Shown in pieces: positions 52,424 through 60,990 of a stretch of 64,000 nt of DNA (position 1 is the first letter of the stretch; each line of letters begins with the position of its first letter). This DNA comes from Nocardia niigatensis NBRC 100131 (lineage in GTDB: Bacteria; Actinomycetota; Actinomycetes; Mycobacteriales; Mycobacteriaceae), in contig NZ_BAGC01000113.1 in assembly GCF_000308655.1 (NCBI RefSeq), positions 1 to 64,000 on the forward strand, given 5' to 3'. A program made the position numbers and the translations under genes. Below the pieces are notes generated by a model. It did no database searches, was not told where the DNA came from, and saw nothing but the letters and a program-made list of their open reading frames with translations.

Positions 52424-54148
52424 ATGGTCGAAATATCCTCCTCCGCAACCACGTCTCCCACCCATCCGGTGGCGGCCTGCCATCCGGCGGACACCGTGCA
52501 CACCTACCTCGAACGCGGCTGGTGGCAGCCCGAGACGATTCCCGACGTCTTCCGCTACCGCGTCACCGAGGCCCCCGACGCGCCGGCCATCACCGATCCG
52601 GCCAATCTGGCCGACCTGACCGGTGCGCGGCCCCGTACGTTGACCTGGCGTGAACTCGACGATCATGTCACCGATATCGCGGCGGTCCTGCTGGACAACG
52701 GGATTCGCCAGGGCGCCACCGTCGCGATCCAGCTGCCCAACTCGGTCGCCCTGACCGCCGTCTATCTCGCTCTGTGGCGGTTGGGCGCGGTGGCGACACC
52801 CATGCCGGCGTCCTTCCGCCGGCACGAACTGTCCGGCATCCTGGCCGCGACCGACGCCGACGCCGTCATCACCGTGGGGGCGCTGGGAGATCGGGAACTT
52901 GCCACGGAGGCGCTGGCCGTCACCGGCGCGCAGCGCACCGTATTCGCATTCGGGCCAGGGGTTCCGGGGGCGGCGATCGCGCTCGACGGTCCGGTCGGCC
53001 CGGGCGCCCGCAATCGGGTGCGCGACTACGTCTCGACGCTCCCGGTGACCGTCAACGATCGCATCACCATCTGCTGGACCAGTGGCACCGAGGCCGCGCC
53101 CAAGGGCATTCCGCGCTGTCACGGCGACTGGCTGGCAGTAGCGGGCGGCGTCCAGGACGGGCTCGGCATGACACCGGATTCGGTGGTGCTCAACCCCTTT
53201 CCCATGGTGAACATGGCCGGATTCGCGGGCTCGTTCCTGCCGTGGCTGCTGGCGGGCGGGCATCTGGTCCAGCATCACCCGCTGGATCTGCCGGTGTTCT
53301 TCCGCCAGATCGCCGAGCACCGGGTCACCCACACGAGCATGCCACCGGCCCTGCTCACCATGCTGTTGCAGAATGACCAACTGCGCGCCCGCGCCGACCT
53401 GTCCTCGCTGCGCACCGTCGGCTCGGGCGGTGCGCCGCTGCCGCCGCCGGTGGTGCGGCGCTGGCAGGAGGACCTGGGCATTCAGGTGATCAATTTCTTC
53501 GGATCCAATGAGGGCGTGAGCCTGCTGGGCGCGCCCGCCGACATTCCCGATCCCACATTGCGCGCCCAGCACCTGCCCTATTACGGTTCGGCCGGGGTGC
53601 GCTGGTCCACCCGGCTGGCGGACCGGACGGCGGTGAAGCTGGTCGATGTCCGCACCGGGGAGACGGTCACCGAGATCGGCGGGCGGGGCGAATTGCGCCT
53701 GCGCGGCCCGGCCGTGTTCGGCGGCTACCTGCCCGGCACCGCCACCGCCGAGCCCTTCGACGATGACGGATTCCTCTGCAGCGGTGACGTTTTCGAACTG
53801 TGCGGGGACGGCGGCCGATATCTGCGGTTCGTCGACCGGGTGAAGGAGATCATCATCCGGGGCGGTATGAATATCGCGCCCGCCGAGATCGAGGGCCTGC
53901 TCATCGACCATCCGGCCATCGCCGACGTCGCCGTGGTCGGCTACCCGGACCCGGTGCTCGGCGAGAAATGCTGTGCCGTGGTCGTTCCCGCACCCGGCGC
54001 CACCGTGGCCCTCCCCGATCTGATCGCGCACCTGCAGGCTCGCGAGGTCGCCTCGTTCAAACTGCCCGAGCGCCTGGAGATCACCGACGCGCTCCCGCGC
54101 AATCCGGTCGGCAAACTGCTGCGCCGTGAACTACGCGCCCGGCTCTGA
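52424..54148 (+). CDS. AMP-dependent acyl-CoA ligase
   Basis: A 574-residue ligase: TICWTSGTEAAPKGIPR (P-loop), NFFGSNEGVSLLGA, SGDVFELCGDGGRYLRFVDRVKEIIIRGGMNIAP hinge, and C-terminal NPVGKLLRRELRARL with the catalytic Lys. The GWW start (LERGWWQPETIPDVF) is typical of actinobacterial medium-chain or cyclic-acid CoA ligases. It activates the acid produced after carotenoid or terpenoid cleavage, so the flanking thiolases could shorten it. Confidence 0.9.
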   Translation: MVEISSSATTSPTHPVAACHPADTVHTYLERGWWQPETIPDVFRYRVTEAPDAPAITDPANLADLTGARPRTLTWRELDDHVTDIAAVLLDNGIRQGATVAIQLPNSVALTAVYLALWRLGAVATPMPASFRRHELSGILAATDADAVITVGALGDRELATEALAVTGAQRTVFAFGPGVPGAAIALDGPVGPGARNRVRDYVSTLPVTVNDRITICWTSGTEAAPKGIPRCHGDWLAVAGGVQDGLGMTPDSVVLNPFPMVNMAGFAGSFLPWLLAGGHLVQHHPLDLPVFFRQIAEHRVTHTSMPPALLTMLLQNDQLRARADLSSLRTVGSGGAPLPPPVVRRWQEDLGIQVINFFGSNEGVSLLGAPADIPDPTLRAQHLPYYGSAGVRWSTRLADRTAVKLVDVRTGETVTEIGGRGELRLRGPAVFGGYLPGTATAEPFDDDGFLCSGDVFELCGDGGRYLRFVDRVKEIIIRGGMNIAPAEIEGLLIDHPAIADVAVVGYPDPVLGEKCCAVVVPAPGATVALPDLIAHLQAREVASFKLPERLEITDALPRNPVGKLLRRELRARL

Positions 54149-54173
54149 TTCCCTTCGATCGCAGGAGGACCCC

Positions 54174-55397
54174 GTGTCCGTGCATATTCTGGGCGGCGCC
54201 CAGACCGATTTCGCCGTCAACTGGCATCGCCTCGGCCTCGGATTCGACGCCCTGATCCGGGCCGTCCTGGACGAGACCCTCGCCGCCGTCCACCTCGACG
54301 CCACCGCCGTGGGGGTGATCCATGTCGGCAATGCCTTCGGTCAGTTGTTCACCGGCCAGGGCCATCTCGGCGGCATGCCCGCCACCATCCATCCCGAGCT
54401 GTGGGGCGTCCCGTCGTCCCGGCACGAAGCCGCCTGCGCGTCCGGCAGCATGGCAGCCCTCGCCGCCATGGCCGATCTCGAATCCGGCCGCTACGACTGC
54501 GCGCTCGTGCTCGGCGCGGAACTGGAGAAGACCGTCCCAGGCGGGCAGGCTGCGGCCTACATGGGCGCGGCGGCCTGGGCGGGCCACGAGGCGCAGGACA
54601 CCGACCTGGTCTGGCCGACCCAGTTCGCCGCGATCGCGGCCGAATACGACCGCCGCTACGGGCTCGACCCCGCCCACCTGCGCGCCATCAGCGCGCTCAA
54701 TATTGCCAATGCCCGCTCGAATCCGCGTGCCCAGACCCGGAATTGGGACTACACCGAGGCGAGCTTCACCGACGACGACACCGCGAACCCGCCCGTGACG
54801 GGCGTGCTGCGCCGCCAGGACTGCAGCCAGATGACCGACGGCGCGGCCGCCGTCGTTCTCGTCTCGGATCGATTCCTGCAGCAGCACAGCGCCATTCGCG
54901 CCGACGCCACCGCGCTGATCTCGGGATGGGGCCACCGTACCGTCGGCCTCCCGCTGGCCACGAAGTTCCGGGCCTCCGCCGCCGAACCCTACGTCTTCCC
55001 GCACCTGCGCACCGCGGTCCTCGACGCGCTGTCGCGCGCCGGCCTCGCCGACATCCACCAGCTCGGCGGCGTCGAGGTCCACGACTGCTTCTCCATGTCG
55101 GAGTACGTGGCCATCGACCACCTCGGCTTGACCGCGCCCGGCGAGAGCTGGAAGGCCGTGGAATCCGGCGAGATCGGCCGCACCGGCAGCCTGCCGATCA
55201 ATCCCAGTGGTGGGCTCATCGGCATCGGGCATCCGGTCGGCGCGACCGGTGTGCGCATGCTGCTCGACGCGTACAAGCAGGTCACCGGTCAGGCGGGCGA
55301 ATGCCAGCTGCCCGGCGTCGACCGGTACGGGACGGTGAACATCGGCGGCAGCACCACCACCGTCGCGAGTTTCATCGTCGAATCCGTCGCCGGCTGA
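54174..55397 (+). CDS. SCP-x-type thiolase (acetyl-CoA acetyltransferase)
   Basis: A 407-residue thiolase of the SCP-x/lipid-transfer group: EAACASGSMAALAAMADLES (acyl Cys), AYMGAAAW, VEVHDCFSMSEYVAIDHLGL, GLIGIGHPVGATGVRML and a NIGGSTTTVASFIV tail. The second Cys is replaced by the GGSTTT type, as usual in this group. GTG at 54174, AGGAGG at 54163-54168. Together with the first thiolase it would cleave a branched beta-ketoacyl-CoA. It is the last gene of the operon; ilvD converges on it eight bases away. Confidence 0.88.
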   Translation: MSVHILGGAQTDFAVNWHRLGLGFDALIRAVLDETLAAVHLDATAVGVIHVGNAFGQLFTGQGHLGGMPATIHPELWGVPSSRHEAACASGSMAALAAMADLESGRYDCALVLGAELEKTVPGGQAAAYMGAAAWAGHEAQDTDLVWPTQFAAIAAEYDRRYGLDPAHLRAISALNIANARSNPRAQTRNWDYTEASFTDDDTANPPVTGVLRRQDCSQMTDGAAAVVLVSDRFLQQHSAIRADATALISGWGHRTVGLPLATKFRASAAEPYVFPHLRTAVLDALSRAGLADIHQLGGVEVHDCFSMSEYVAIDHLGLTAPGESWKAVESGEIGRTGSLPINPSGGLIGIGHPVGATGVRMLLDAYKQVTGQAGECQLPGVDRYGTVNIGGSTTTVASFIVESVAG

Positions 55398-55404
55398 TCG
55401 GGCC

Positions 55405-57258
55405 TCAGTAGTTGAGCTTCGAGGTGTCGCGCACGGCCCCGCGGTCGGCCGAGGTGGCCAGCAGTGCATAGGTTTTCAGCGCCGGTGACACCTGACGGTC
55501 GCGATGCCGGGGCCGGTAGCCGCCGTTCGCTTCCAATTCCGTGCGGCGCGTGGCCAATTCGGCGTCGGCCACGTGCAGCGTGAGGGTTCGCGACGGGATG
55601 TCGATGGTGATGGAATCGCCGTCCTCGACCAGCGCCAGCGGGCCGCCCGCCGCGGCCTCGGGAGAGATGTGGCCGATGGAGCAACCGGAGGAACCGCCCG
55701 AGAAGCGGCCGTCGGTGATCAGCGCGCATTCCCGGGCCAGGCCCAGGCCCTTGAGATACGACGTCGGATACAGCATTTCCTGCATGCCCGGCCCGCCGCG
55801 AGGACCCTCGTAACGGATGACGAGCACATCGCCCGACTCGATGCGACCGGACAGGATCGCCTCGACCGCGTCCTCCTGCGACTCCACCACCACGGCCGGG
55901 CCGGTGAAGGTGTGCATGTCCGCGGCCACGCCGGCGGACTTCACCACCGCACCGTCGGGCGACAGATTGCCGCGCAGCACCGCCAGGCCGCCGTCCCGTG
56001 AATGCGCGTGGGCCGCATCCCGAATGCAGCCCTCCGCCGCGTCCAGGTCGAGGGTGTGCCAGCGCTCGGATTGGGAGAAGGCACTCGACGACCGTTTCCC
56101 GCCCGGCGCCGCGTGGAACATCTCCACCGCCGCGGGCGCCGGCCGGCCGCCGCGCACATCCCAGTCCGCCAGCCACGCGCCGAGCGAATCCGCGTGCACC
56201 GCGTGCACGTCGCGATGCAGCAGCCCCGCCCGGTCCAGCTCGCCCAGCAGCGCCGGGATACCGCCCGCGCGGTGCACGTCCTCGATCAGATAGTCGCCGT
56301 TGGGTGCCACCTTGCACAGGCACGGCACCTGCAACGACATCTTCTCGATATCGGTGAGCGTGTAGTCCAGCCCGGCCTCCTGCGCGGCCGCCAGCAGATG
56401 CAGCACCGTATTGGTGGACCCGCCCATGGCCAGATCCAGGGCCATCGCATTGTCGAAGGCATTGCGGGAGGCGATGTTCCGGGGCAGCACCGCGGCGTCG
56501 TCCTCGTCGTAGTAGCGGCGGGCCAGCTCCATCACCGTATGCCCCGCGGCCCGGTACAGCCCAGCCCGGGCGGTATGGGTGGCCAGCGTGGTGCCATTGC
56601 CGGGCAGCGACAGGCCCAGCGCCTCGGTCAGGCAGTTCATGGAGTTGGCGGTGAACATTCCCGCGCACGAACCGCAGGTCGGGCAGGCGTTTTCCTCGAT
56701 GCGCTCCAGATCCGCGTCCGACACGTCAGGGGAGACCGCCTCGGCCATGGTGACGATGAGGTCGAGCCGGCTGCGGACCGTGCCGTCGACCAGCGCCGCG
56801 GTGCCGCCCTCCATCGGGCCGCCGGAAACGAACACCGTCGGGATGTTCAGCCGCAGCGCGGCCATGAGCATGCCGGGAGTGATCTTGTCGCAGTTGGAGA
56901 TGCACACCAGCGCGTCGGCGCAGTGCGCATTGACCATGTACTCGATCGAATCCGCGATCAGATCCCGCGACGGCAGTGAGTAGAGCATGCCGCCGTGCCC
57001 CATGGCGATGCCGTCATCGACCGCGATGGTGTTGAACTCCCGGGCGATGCCGCCCGCCGCGCGCACCGCCTCGGACACCATGCGGCCGACCGGCTGGAGA
57101 TGGGTGTGACCCGGCACGAACTCGGTGAAGCTGTTGGCGATCGCGACGACCGGCTTGCGGCCGATATCGGCCGAGGGGACGCCGCTGGCCCGCATGAGGG
57201 CGCGGGCCCCGGCCATGTTCCGTCCGTGCGTGACCGTGCGGGAGCGCAATGCGGGCAC
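55405..57258 (-). CDS. ilvD: Dihydroxy-acid dehydratase
   Basis: The 617-residue Fe-S dehydratase makes 2-keto acids for isoleucine and valine synthesis. Opening RTVTHGRNMAGARALMRASG, cluster ligands in CISNCDK and ACPTCGSCAGMFTANSMNCL, MGGSTNTVLHLLA and ITDGRFSGGSSGCSIGHISPEA are all intact; the length fits the E. coli type. The GTG at 57258 is preferred because AGGAGGAGG lies just upstream; the ATG at 57288 would fall inside an operator. Three palindromic sites in the divergent spacer imply control by the TetR protein encoded opposite, an uncommon mode for ilvD. Confidence 0.92.
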   Translation of the reverse strand: MPALRSRTVTHGRNMAGARALMRASGVPSADIGRKPVVAIANSFTEFVPGHTHLQPVGRMVSEAVRAAGGIAREFNTIAVDDGIAMGHGGMLYSLPSRDLIADSIEYMVNAHCADALVCISNCDKITPGMLMAALRLNIPTVFVSGGPMEGGTAALVDGTVRSRLDLIVTMAEAVSPDVSDADLERIEENACPTCGSCAGMFTANSMNCLTEALGLSLPGNGTTLATHTARAGLYRAAGHTVMELARRYYDEDDAAVLPRNIASRNAFDNAMALDLAMGGSTNTVLHLLAAAQEAGLDYTLTDIEKMSLQVPCLCKVAPNGDYLIEDVHRAGGIPALLGELDRAGLLHRDVHAVHADSLGAWLADWDVRGGRPAPAAVEMFHAAPGGKRSSSAFSQSERWHTLDLDAAEGCIRDAAHAHSRDGGLAVLRGNLSPDGAVVKSAGVAADMHTFTGPAVVVESQEDAVEAILSGRIESGDVLVIRYEGPRGGPGMQEMLYPTSYLKGLGLARECALITDGRFSGGSSGCSIGHISPEAAAGGPLALVEDGDSITIDIPSRTLTLHVADAELATRRTELEANGGYRPRHRDRQVSPALKTYALLATSADRGAVRDTSKLNY

Positions 57259-57281
57259 GACGCCACCTCCTCCTGAAACTC

Positions 57282-57351
57282 CAACCATGTGGTTGCAACC
57301 TTGTGGTTGGAGTTTGTCACAGCCGTGAGCCCAACCGCAACCGTGTGGTTG
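57282..57351. promoter_or_regulatory. Three CAACC-N4-GGTTG operators between ilvD and tetR
   Basis: CAACCATGTGGTTG (57282-57295), CAACCTTGTGGTTG (57296-57309, directly abutting) and CAACCGTGTGGTTG (57338-57351) are three copies of one palindrome, differing only in the first spacer base. They fill the divergent spacer between ilvD and the TetR gene, so the TetR dimer probably binds all three. The two abutting copies suggest cooperative binding. Confidence 0.85.
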
Positions 57352-57362
57352 GAGATGGTTGG

Positions 57363-57959
57363 ATGGACCCCATGGCGTGGGATACCGAGAGGACCAGACG
57401 ACTGCTGCTCGAGGCGGCGGTACTCGAGTTCGCCGAGCGCGGACCCGACGGCGCCCGGGTGAACGCCATCGCGGCCCGCGCCGGTATCAACAAGGAACGC
57501 ATCTACCAGTACTTCGGCGACAAACGCGGCCTGTTCGAGGCTGTGCTCACCGACCAGCTGGAGCAACTCGCCGCGGCCAGCCCCCTCACCGCCGACAAGG
57601 CCGGCGACCTGGCCGAATACGCCGGCCACGTCTTCGACTTCCACCGCACCCACCCACAGTTCCTGCGGCTCATGTACTGGGAGGGGTTGCAGCCGCAGGA
57701 CGGTCAGCTGCCCGCCGAGTCCGCCCGCGCCTCGCACTACGCCGACAAGGTCGCCGCGCTGGCCGCCGCCCAGCAGTCCGGGACCCTTCCCAGCGATGTC
57801 GCCCCCGGCTACCTGCTCTACGCGGTCGCCGCCCTCGCCGCCTGGTGGTTCGCGGCTCCCCAGGTGGTCCGGATGATCCTCGGCCCCGACACCGACGACC
57901 CGGACGCTCTGCGTGCAGCCCTGGTCACCCTGGTCCGCCGCCTCGAGGTGCGGGACTAG
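57363..57959 (+). CDS. TetR-family regulator divergent from ilvD
   Basis: A 198-residue TetR protein: LLLEAAVLEFAERGPDGARVNAIAARAGINKERIYQYFGDKRGLFEAVL is the DNA-binding half, and the C-terminal domain is helical with HRTHPQFLRLMYWEGLQ. ATG at 57363, or 57372. It faces ilvD across three identical-type palindromes and probably represses both. Its ligand could be a branched-chain precursor or an unrelated drug; the sequence does not tell. Confidence 0.88.
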   Translation: MDPMAWDTERTRRLLLEAAVLEFAERGPDGARVNAIAARAGINKERIYQYFGDKRGLFEAVLTDQLEQLAAASPLTADKAGDLAEYAGHVFDFHRTHPQFLRLMYWEGLQPQDGQLPAESARASHYADKVAALAAAQQSGTLPSDVAPGYLLYAVAALAAWWFAAPQVVRMILGPDTDDPDALRAALVTLVRRLEVRD

Positions 57960-57986
57960 CGGGCCGCCGCGGCGACCCGCTCCCGA

Positions 57987-58334
57987 TCAGCTCTGGGCCG
58001 GGGGTTCGGTGGTCTGGCCATTCTCGGCCGGCCGAGCGGCATCCGCCGTGCGCTGCGCCTTGATGTCGGCCTGCCACTTCTCGAAGTCGGCGCGCATCAC
58101 GTCGATCTGATGTTCGAGGGCTTCGCGGGTGTCCGACCACCACTTCTGTGCGGACTCCCGCAGGTCCGCCGTGGTCTTCTCGAACTCGCTGCCCTCACGC
58201 TCGAAGGCGGCCTGCAACTCCTCCCGTCGCGCTTGCATCGTGGCCTGGCTCTTCTCCCGTGCGGCGGCGGACGATTCTTCGAAGCGCTTGACCTGGGCCG
58301 CGAGATCCATCAGCGATTCCGACAACGGTTTCAT
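57987..58334 (-). CDS. Coiled-coil hypothetical protein
   Basis: The 115-residue protein is almost wholly a charged helix with heptads: LMDLAAQVKRFEESSAAARE, then MQARREELQAAFEREGSEFE and KWWSDTREALEHQIDVMRAD, then a disordered PAENGQTTEPPAQS tail. No signal peptide. The ATG at 58334 has GAGAGGA upstream. Its stop is 30 bases from the tetR end on the other strand. Not recognised; such short coiled coils are common in Nocardia and Mycobacterium. Confidence 0.75.
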   Translation of the reverse strand: MKPLSESLMDLAAQVKRFEESSAAAREKSQATMQARREELQAAFEREGSEFEKTTADLRESAQKWWSDTREALEHQIDVMRADFEKWQADIKAQRTADAARPAENGQTTEPPAQS

Positions 58335-58469
58335 ACTCTTGTCCTCTCGAATTGCGTTATCCGCGTGCGGATTCGGCCTTTGGCCTGAATCAAGCTTGGC
58401 CTCCGCCGACGACCTGTCCAAGGGCAGAACGTCCCCGGAATTCCTGCCACTCGGCATCGGGTATCCGAA

Positions 58470-59225
58470 TCAGCCGGGTGCGAGGGTGTCCGCGAGGGTG
58501 GTGAGGACGGGAGCGCAACCGGTGTCGAGGGTGAGGGTGGCGAGGTCGTGGGCGCGGGTGCGGCCGCGGTTGAGGATGATGACCGGGCGGCCGGATCTGG
58601 CGGTGCGGCGGGCGAAGCGGAGGCCCGACATGACCGTCAGGGAGGAGCCGACGACCAGGAGGGCGTCGGCGGCGTCGACCACGTCGAAGGCGGCGGCGAC
58701 GCGGGGTTTGGGGACGGACTCGCCGAAGTAGACGATGTCCGGTTTGAGGAGGCCGCCGCAGGTCAGGCAGTCGACCATGCGGAAGGACGCGGTGTCGGCG
58801 ACGATCGCGTCGGCGTCGGGCGCCACCTCGAGGCCGTCGACGGGATGCGATTCGGCGAAGCCGGGATTGGCGGCCTCGAGACGATCCGCGAGGGCCATAC
58901 GGGAGGTGAGAGTGTCGCAGGCCAGGCAGCGGACCCGCGCGTAGACGCCGTGCAGGTCGATCACCCGGCGATGACCCGCCTTGGTGTGCAGCAGGTCCAC
59001 GTTCTGGGTGAGCAGCCCGGTGACGAGGCCCGCGCGTTCCAGCCGGGCCAGCGCGTGATGCGACGGATTCGGGCGGGCGGCGTCCATGCGCCGCCAGCCC
59101 ACATGATTGCGGGCCCAATAGCGTTGGCGGAACACGGGATCGCCGACGAACTGCTGATAGGTCATCGGCGTCCGGGCCGGCGCGCCGGGACTGCGGTAGT
59201 CGGGGATGCCGCTGTCGGTGGAGAT
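58470..59225 (-). pseudogene. Sirtuin (Sir2) gene cut by element integration
   Basis: The frame encodes, from the element edge, STDSGIPDYRSPGAPARTP then MTYQQFVGDP, NVDLLHTKAGHRRVIDLHG (catalytic His), VRCLACDTLTSR and CLTCGGLLKPDIVYFGE (zinc Cys pairs), and VVGSSLTVMSGLRFA. Sir2 proteins begin with a LTGAGIS-type NAD motif just before STDSGIPDYR; here the match stops at the Ile codon (59223-59225) and a stop codon follows at 59229. The missing 5' end should lie at the other end of the integrated element. An ATG at 59165 could open a product without the NAD site. Confidence 0.92.
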
Positions 59226-59247
59226 GCATCAAGGGGACTATGTCCCC
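59223..59247. other. attL junction of the integrated element
   Basis: Sirtuin coding identity ends at about 59225-59227 (GATGC) and element sequence begins. Just inside the element is GGGGAC-TAT-GTCCCC (59233-59247), a 6-base inverted repeat as seen in serine-integrase attP arms. The integrase gene starts 50 bases further on, the usual att-int arrangement. The exact crossover dinucleotide needs the other end or an empty site. Confidence 0.75.
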
Positions 59248-59297
59248 TAAGCTGGATGACAGCAACGCCACCGCTGAAGCGCCTGAAGGATGGACCG

Positions 59298-60815
59298 ATG
59301 AACACACAGCTCAGAGCCGTTATCTACGCCCGAGTCAGTCAGGACAAGTCGGGTGTGGGGCGCTCGGTGGAACAGCAGGTAGCCGAGTGCAAGGCTCAGG
59401 TCAGCGCCAACGGGTGGGCCCAGGGACCGGTGATCACCGACAACGACATCAGCGCTAGCCAGTACTCGAAAACCAAGAAGCGCCCCGGCTATCAGGAACT
59501 GCTGGGGGAGCTACGGCCCGGGGATGTTCTCGTGGTCTGGGAACAGTCAAGGGCCGCAAGGAGACTCAGCGAATTCGCCGCACTGCGTGACCTCTGCGCC
59601 GACCGTGGGGTTCTGCTGTGCTCCGGCGGGGAAGTCCTCGACCTGACCCAACCATCGGCCCGTCTCAGTTCTGGAGTCAAAGCCGTTGTGGCAGAACATG
59701 AGTCGGACCAGACGAGGGAGCGCGTACGACGGTCTGTCAGGGCTCGCGCAGCGGCGGGTGAACCTCACTCCGTCCTGCCCTTCGGCTACCGCAAGATCTA
59801 CGCCCCGGACGGCTCGAGCCACTGGGAGGCGGACCCGATTGCAGCGCCCCTCATCCGTGAACTGACGGACGGACTCCTGACCGGCAAGACGCTCTATGCC
59901 ATCTCCAAGGACTGGAACGCCCGGGGGATCGCCAAACCGGGCCGCAGGATCGCCGCAGACGCCGGAAAGCCCTGGGAGCCGCGCCTACTGCGCCAGATGA
60001 TCGAAAATCCGGCCTACGCGGCGCTGAGGGTGCTCAACGGTCAGGTTGTCGGCAAGGGGAACTGGCCAGCGCTGATCACCGAGGACGAGCACCAACGCAT
60101 CAAGGCCCTGTTCGCCGATCCCGCCCGCAAGTCGCCCCGGGGCTCCGAAGTCGTGCACCTTTTGACGGGCATTGCGGTCTGCTGGAAGTGCGAGGGTCCA
60201 GTTCGGTATATCAGGACAGCGGAGCGATACAACCGAGGTGATCAATACCGTTGCGAGCGCGCTCATGTATCCCGGCAAGCCGACGACACCGACAAGCACG
60301 TCATATCCGAAGTCCTGAAGATCGTCGAACACTGGAAAGCTGACACGCTACTGTTCGATCTGCGAGTAGCAGAGGATGAGACCGGGGAAGCAGTCGGATA
60401 TGAATGGGCGCACAACGACGGCAGCGACTACAGCCGATACCGCGCCGAAGCGAGCGCCCTCAAACAACGACTGACCGAATTCGAGGATGCGGCGCTCGCT
60501 GGTGACCTCCCCATGGCCGCTCTGGTGAAGGCGAACAAGGAACTGACACCCCAAATCGAGGCGCTCGAGGAAAAGGCGCGTGGTGAGCTTCTGAGCCCTA
60601 TTCTCGCGGCCATGGCGTCAGCGCCCGAAATCATCTGGGAGAACATGACACTTCTGGAGCAACGGGACCTTATCCGCAGATCTGCAAGAGTTACTATCCT
60701 CCCGGCCAAGAAGGGTGCGCGGAAATTCGATCCCGGGTCCGTCCGGGTGGAGTCCATTCTCCCCGACCGGTCAGCGCTCACCGGGGCCATCCTGCGGGGT
60801 GTGAAGACTTCCTGA
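59298..60815 (+). CDS. int: Large serine recombinase (integrase)
   Basis: A 505-residue large serine integrase. The catalytic domain has VIYARVSQDKSG (nucleophilic Ser), WEQSRAARRLSEF and HESDQTRERVRRSVRARAAAGEP (helix E). The recombinase domain reads YRKIYAPDGSSHWEADPIAAPLIRELTDGLLTGKTLY, and the zinc ribbon has CWKCEGPVRYIR...YRCERAH. A coiled coil (SALKQRLTEFEDAALAG...ELTPQIEALEEKA) gates recombination direction. It starts at ATG 59298 next to attL within the broken sirtuin gene, so it put the element there. Family members of 450-600 residues are typical for actinophages. Confidence 0.95.
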   Translation: MNTQLRAVIYARVSQDKSGVGRSVEQQVAECKAQVSANGWAQGPVITDNDISASQYSKTKKRPGYQELLGELRPGDVLVVWEQSRAARRLSEFAALRDLCADRGVLLCSGGEVLDLTQPSARLSSGVKAVVAEHESDQTRERVRRSVRARAAAGEPHSVLPFGYRKIYAPDGSSHWEADPIAAPLIRELTDGLLTGKTLYAISKDWNARGIAKPGRRIAADAGKPWEPRLLRQMIENPAYAALRVLNGQVVGKGNWPALITEDEHQRIKALFADPARKSPRGSEVVHLLTGIAVCWKCEGPVRYIRTAERYNRGDQYRCERAHVSRQADDTDKHVISEVLKIVEHWKADTLLFDLRVAEDETGEAVGYEWAHNDGSDYSRYRAEASALKQRLTEFEDAALAGDLPMAALVKANKELTPQIEALEEKARGELLSPILAAMASAPEIIWENMTLLEQRDLIRRSARVTILPAKKGARKFDPGSVRVESILPDRSALTGAILRGVKTS

Positions 60816-60837
60816 CCAGAGTGGTGACGTCAACAAC

Positions 60838-60902
60838 GTGGCTGGTCAGGGAATTACTGGGATCGCAGGAAATTCTCTGACCAGCCACTTCCTGCGATCC
60901 CA
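60838..60902. repeat. Interleaved inverted repeats A-B-A'-B'
   Basis: Arm A (60838-60855, GTGGCTGGTCAGGGAATT) pairs with A' (60871-60888) at 17 of 18 positions. Arm B (60858-60871, TGGGATCGCAGGAA) pairs perfectly with B' (60889-60902). The order A-B-A'-B' means the two hairpins exclude each other, or form a pseudoknot. It lies 23 bases after the integrase stop. Four CTGACCA/TGGTCAG copies occur between 60812 and 60916. Candidates: transcription attenuator, replication origin, or a binding array for the replication protein. Confidence 0.8.
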
Positions 60903-60939
60903 GAAGGTGGCTGACCATCTCCCCCAGGGGAGACCACCG

Positions 60940-60990
60940 GTTAAAGGTAAGTTAAGGAAAGTTAAGGTAAGTCCGAAGGACTTCGTCCTT
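60940..60990. repeat. Tandem GTTAAGG units and overlapping hairpins
   Basis: Three tandem units GTTAAAGGTAA, GTTAAGGAAA, GTTAAGGTAA fill 60940-60970. Directly after are two overlapping hairpins: AAGTCC-GAA-GGACTT (60969-60983) and AAGGAC-TTC-GTCCTT (60976-60990), which exclude each other. Small direct repeats beside AT-richer sequence look like origin iterons. Confidence 0.65.
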
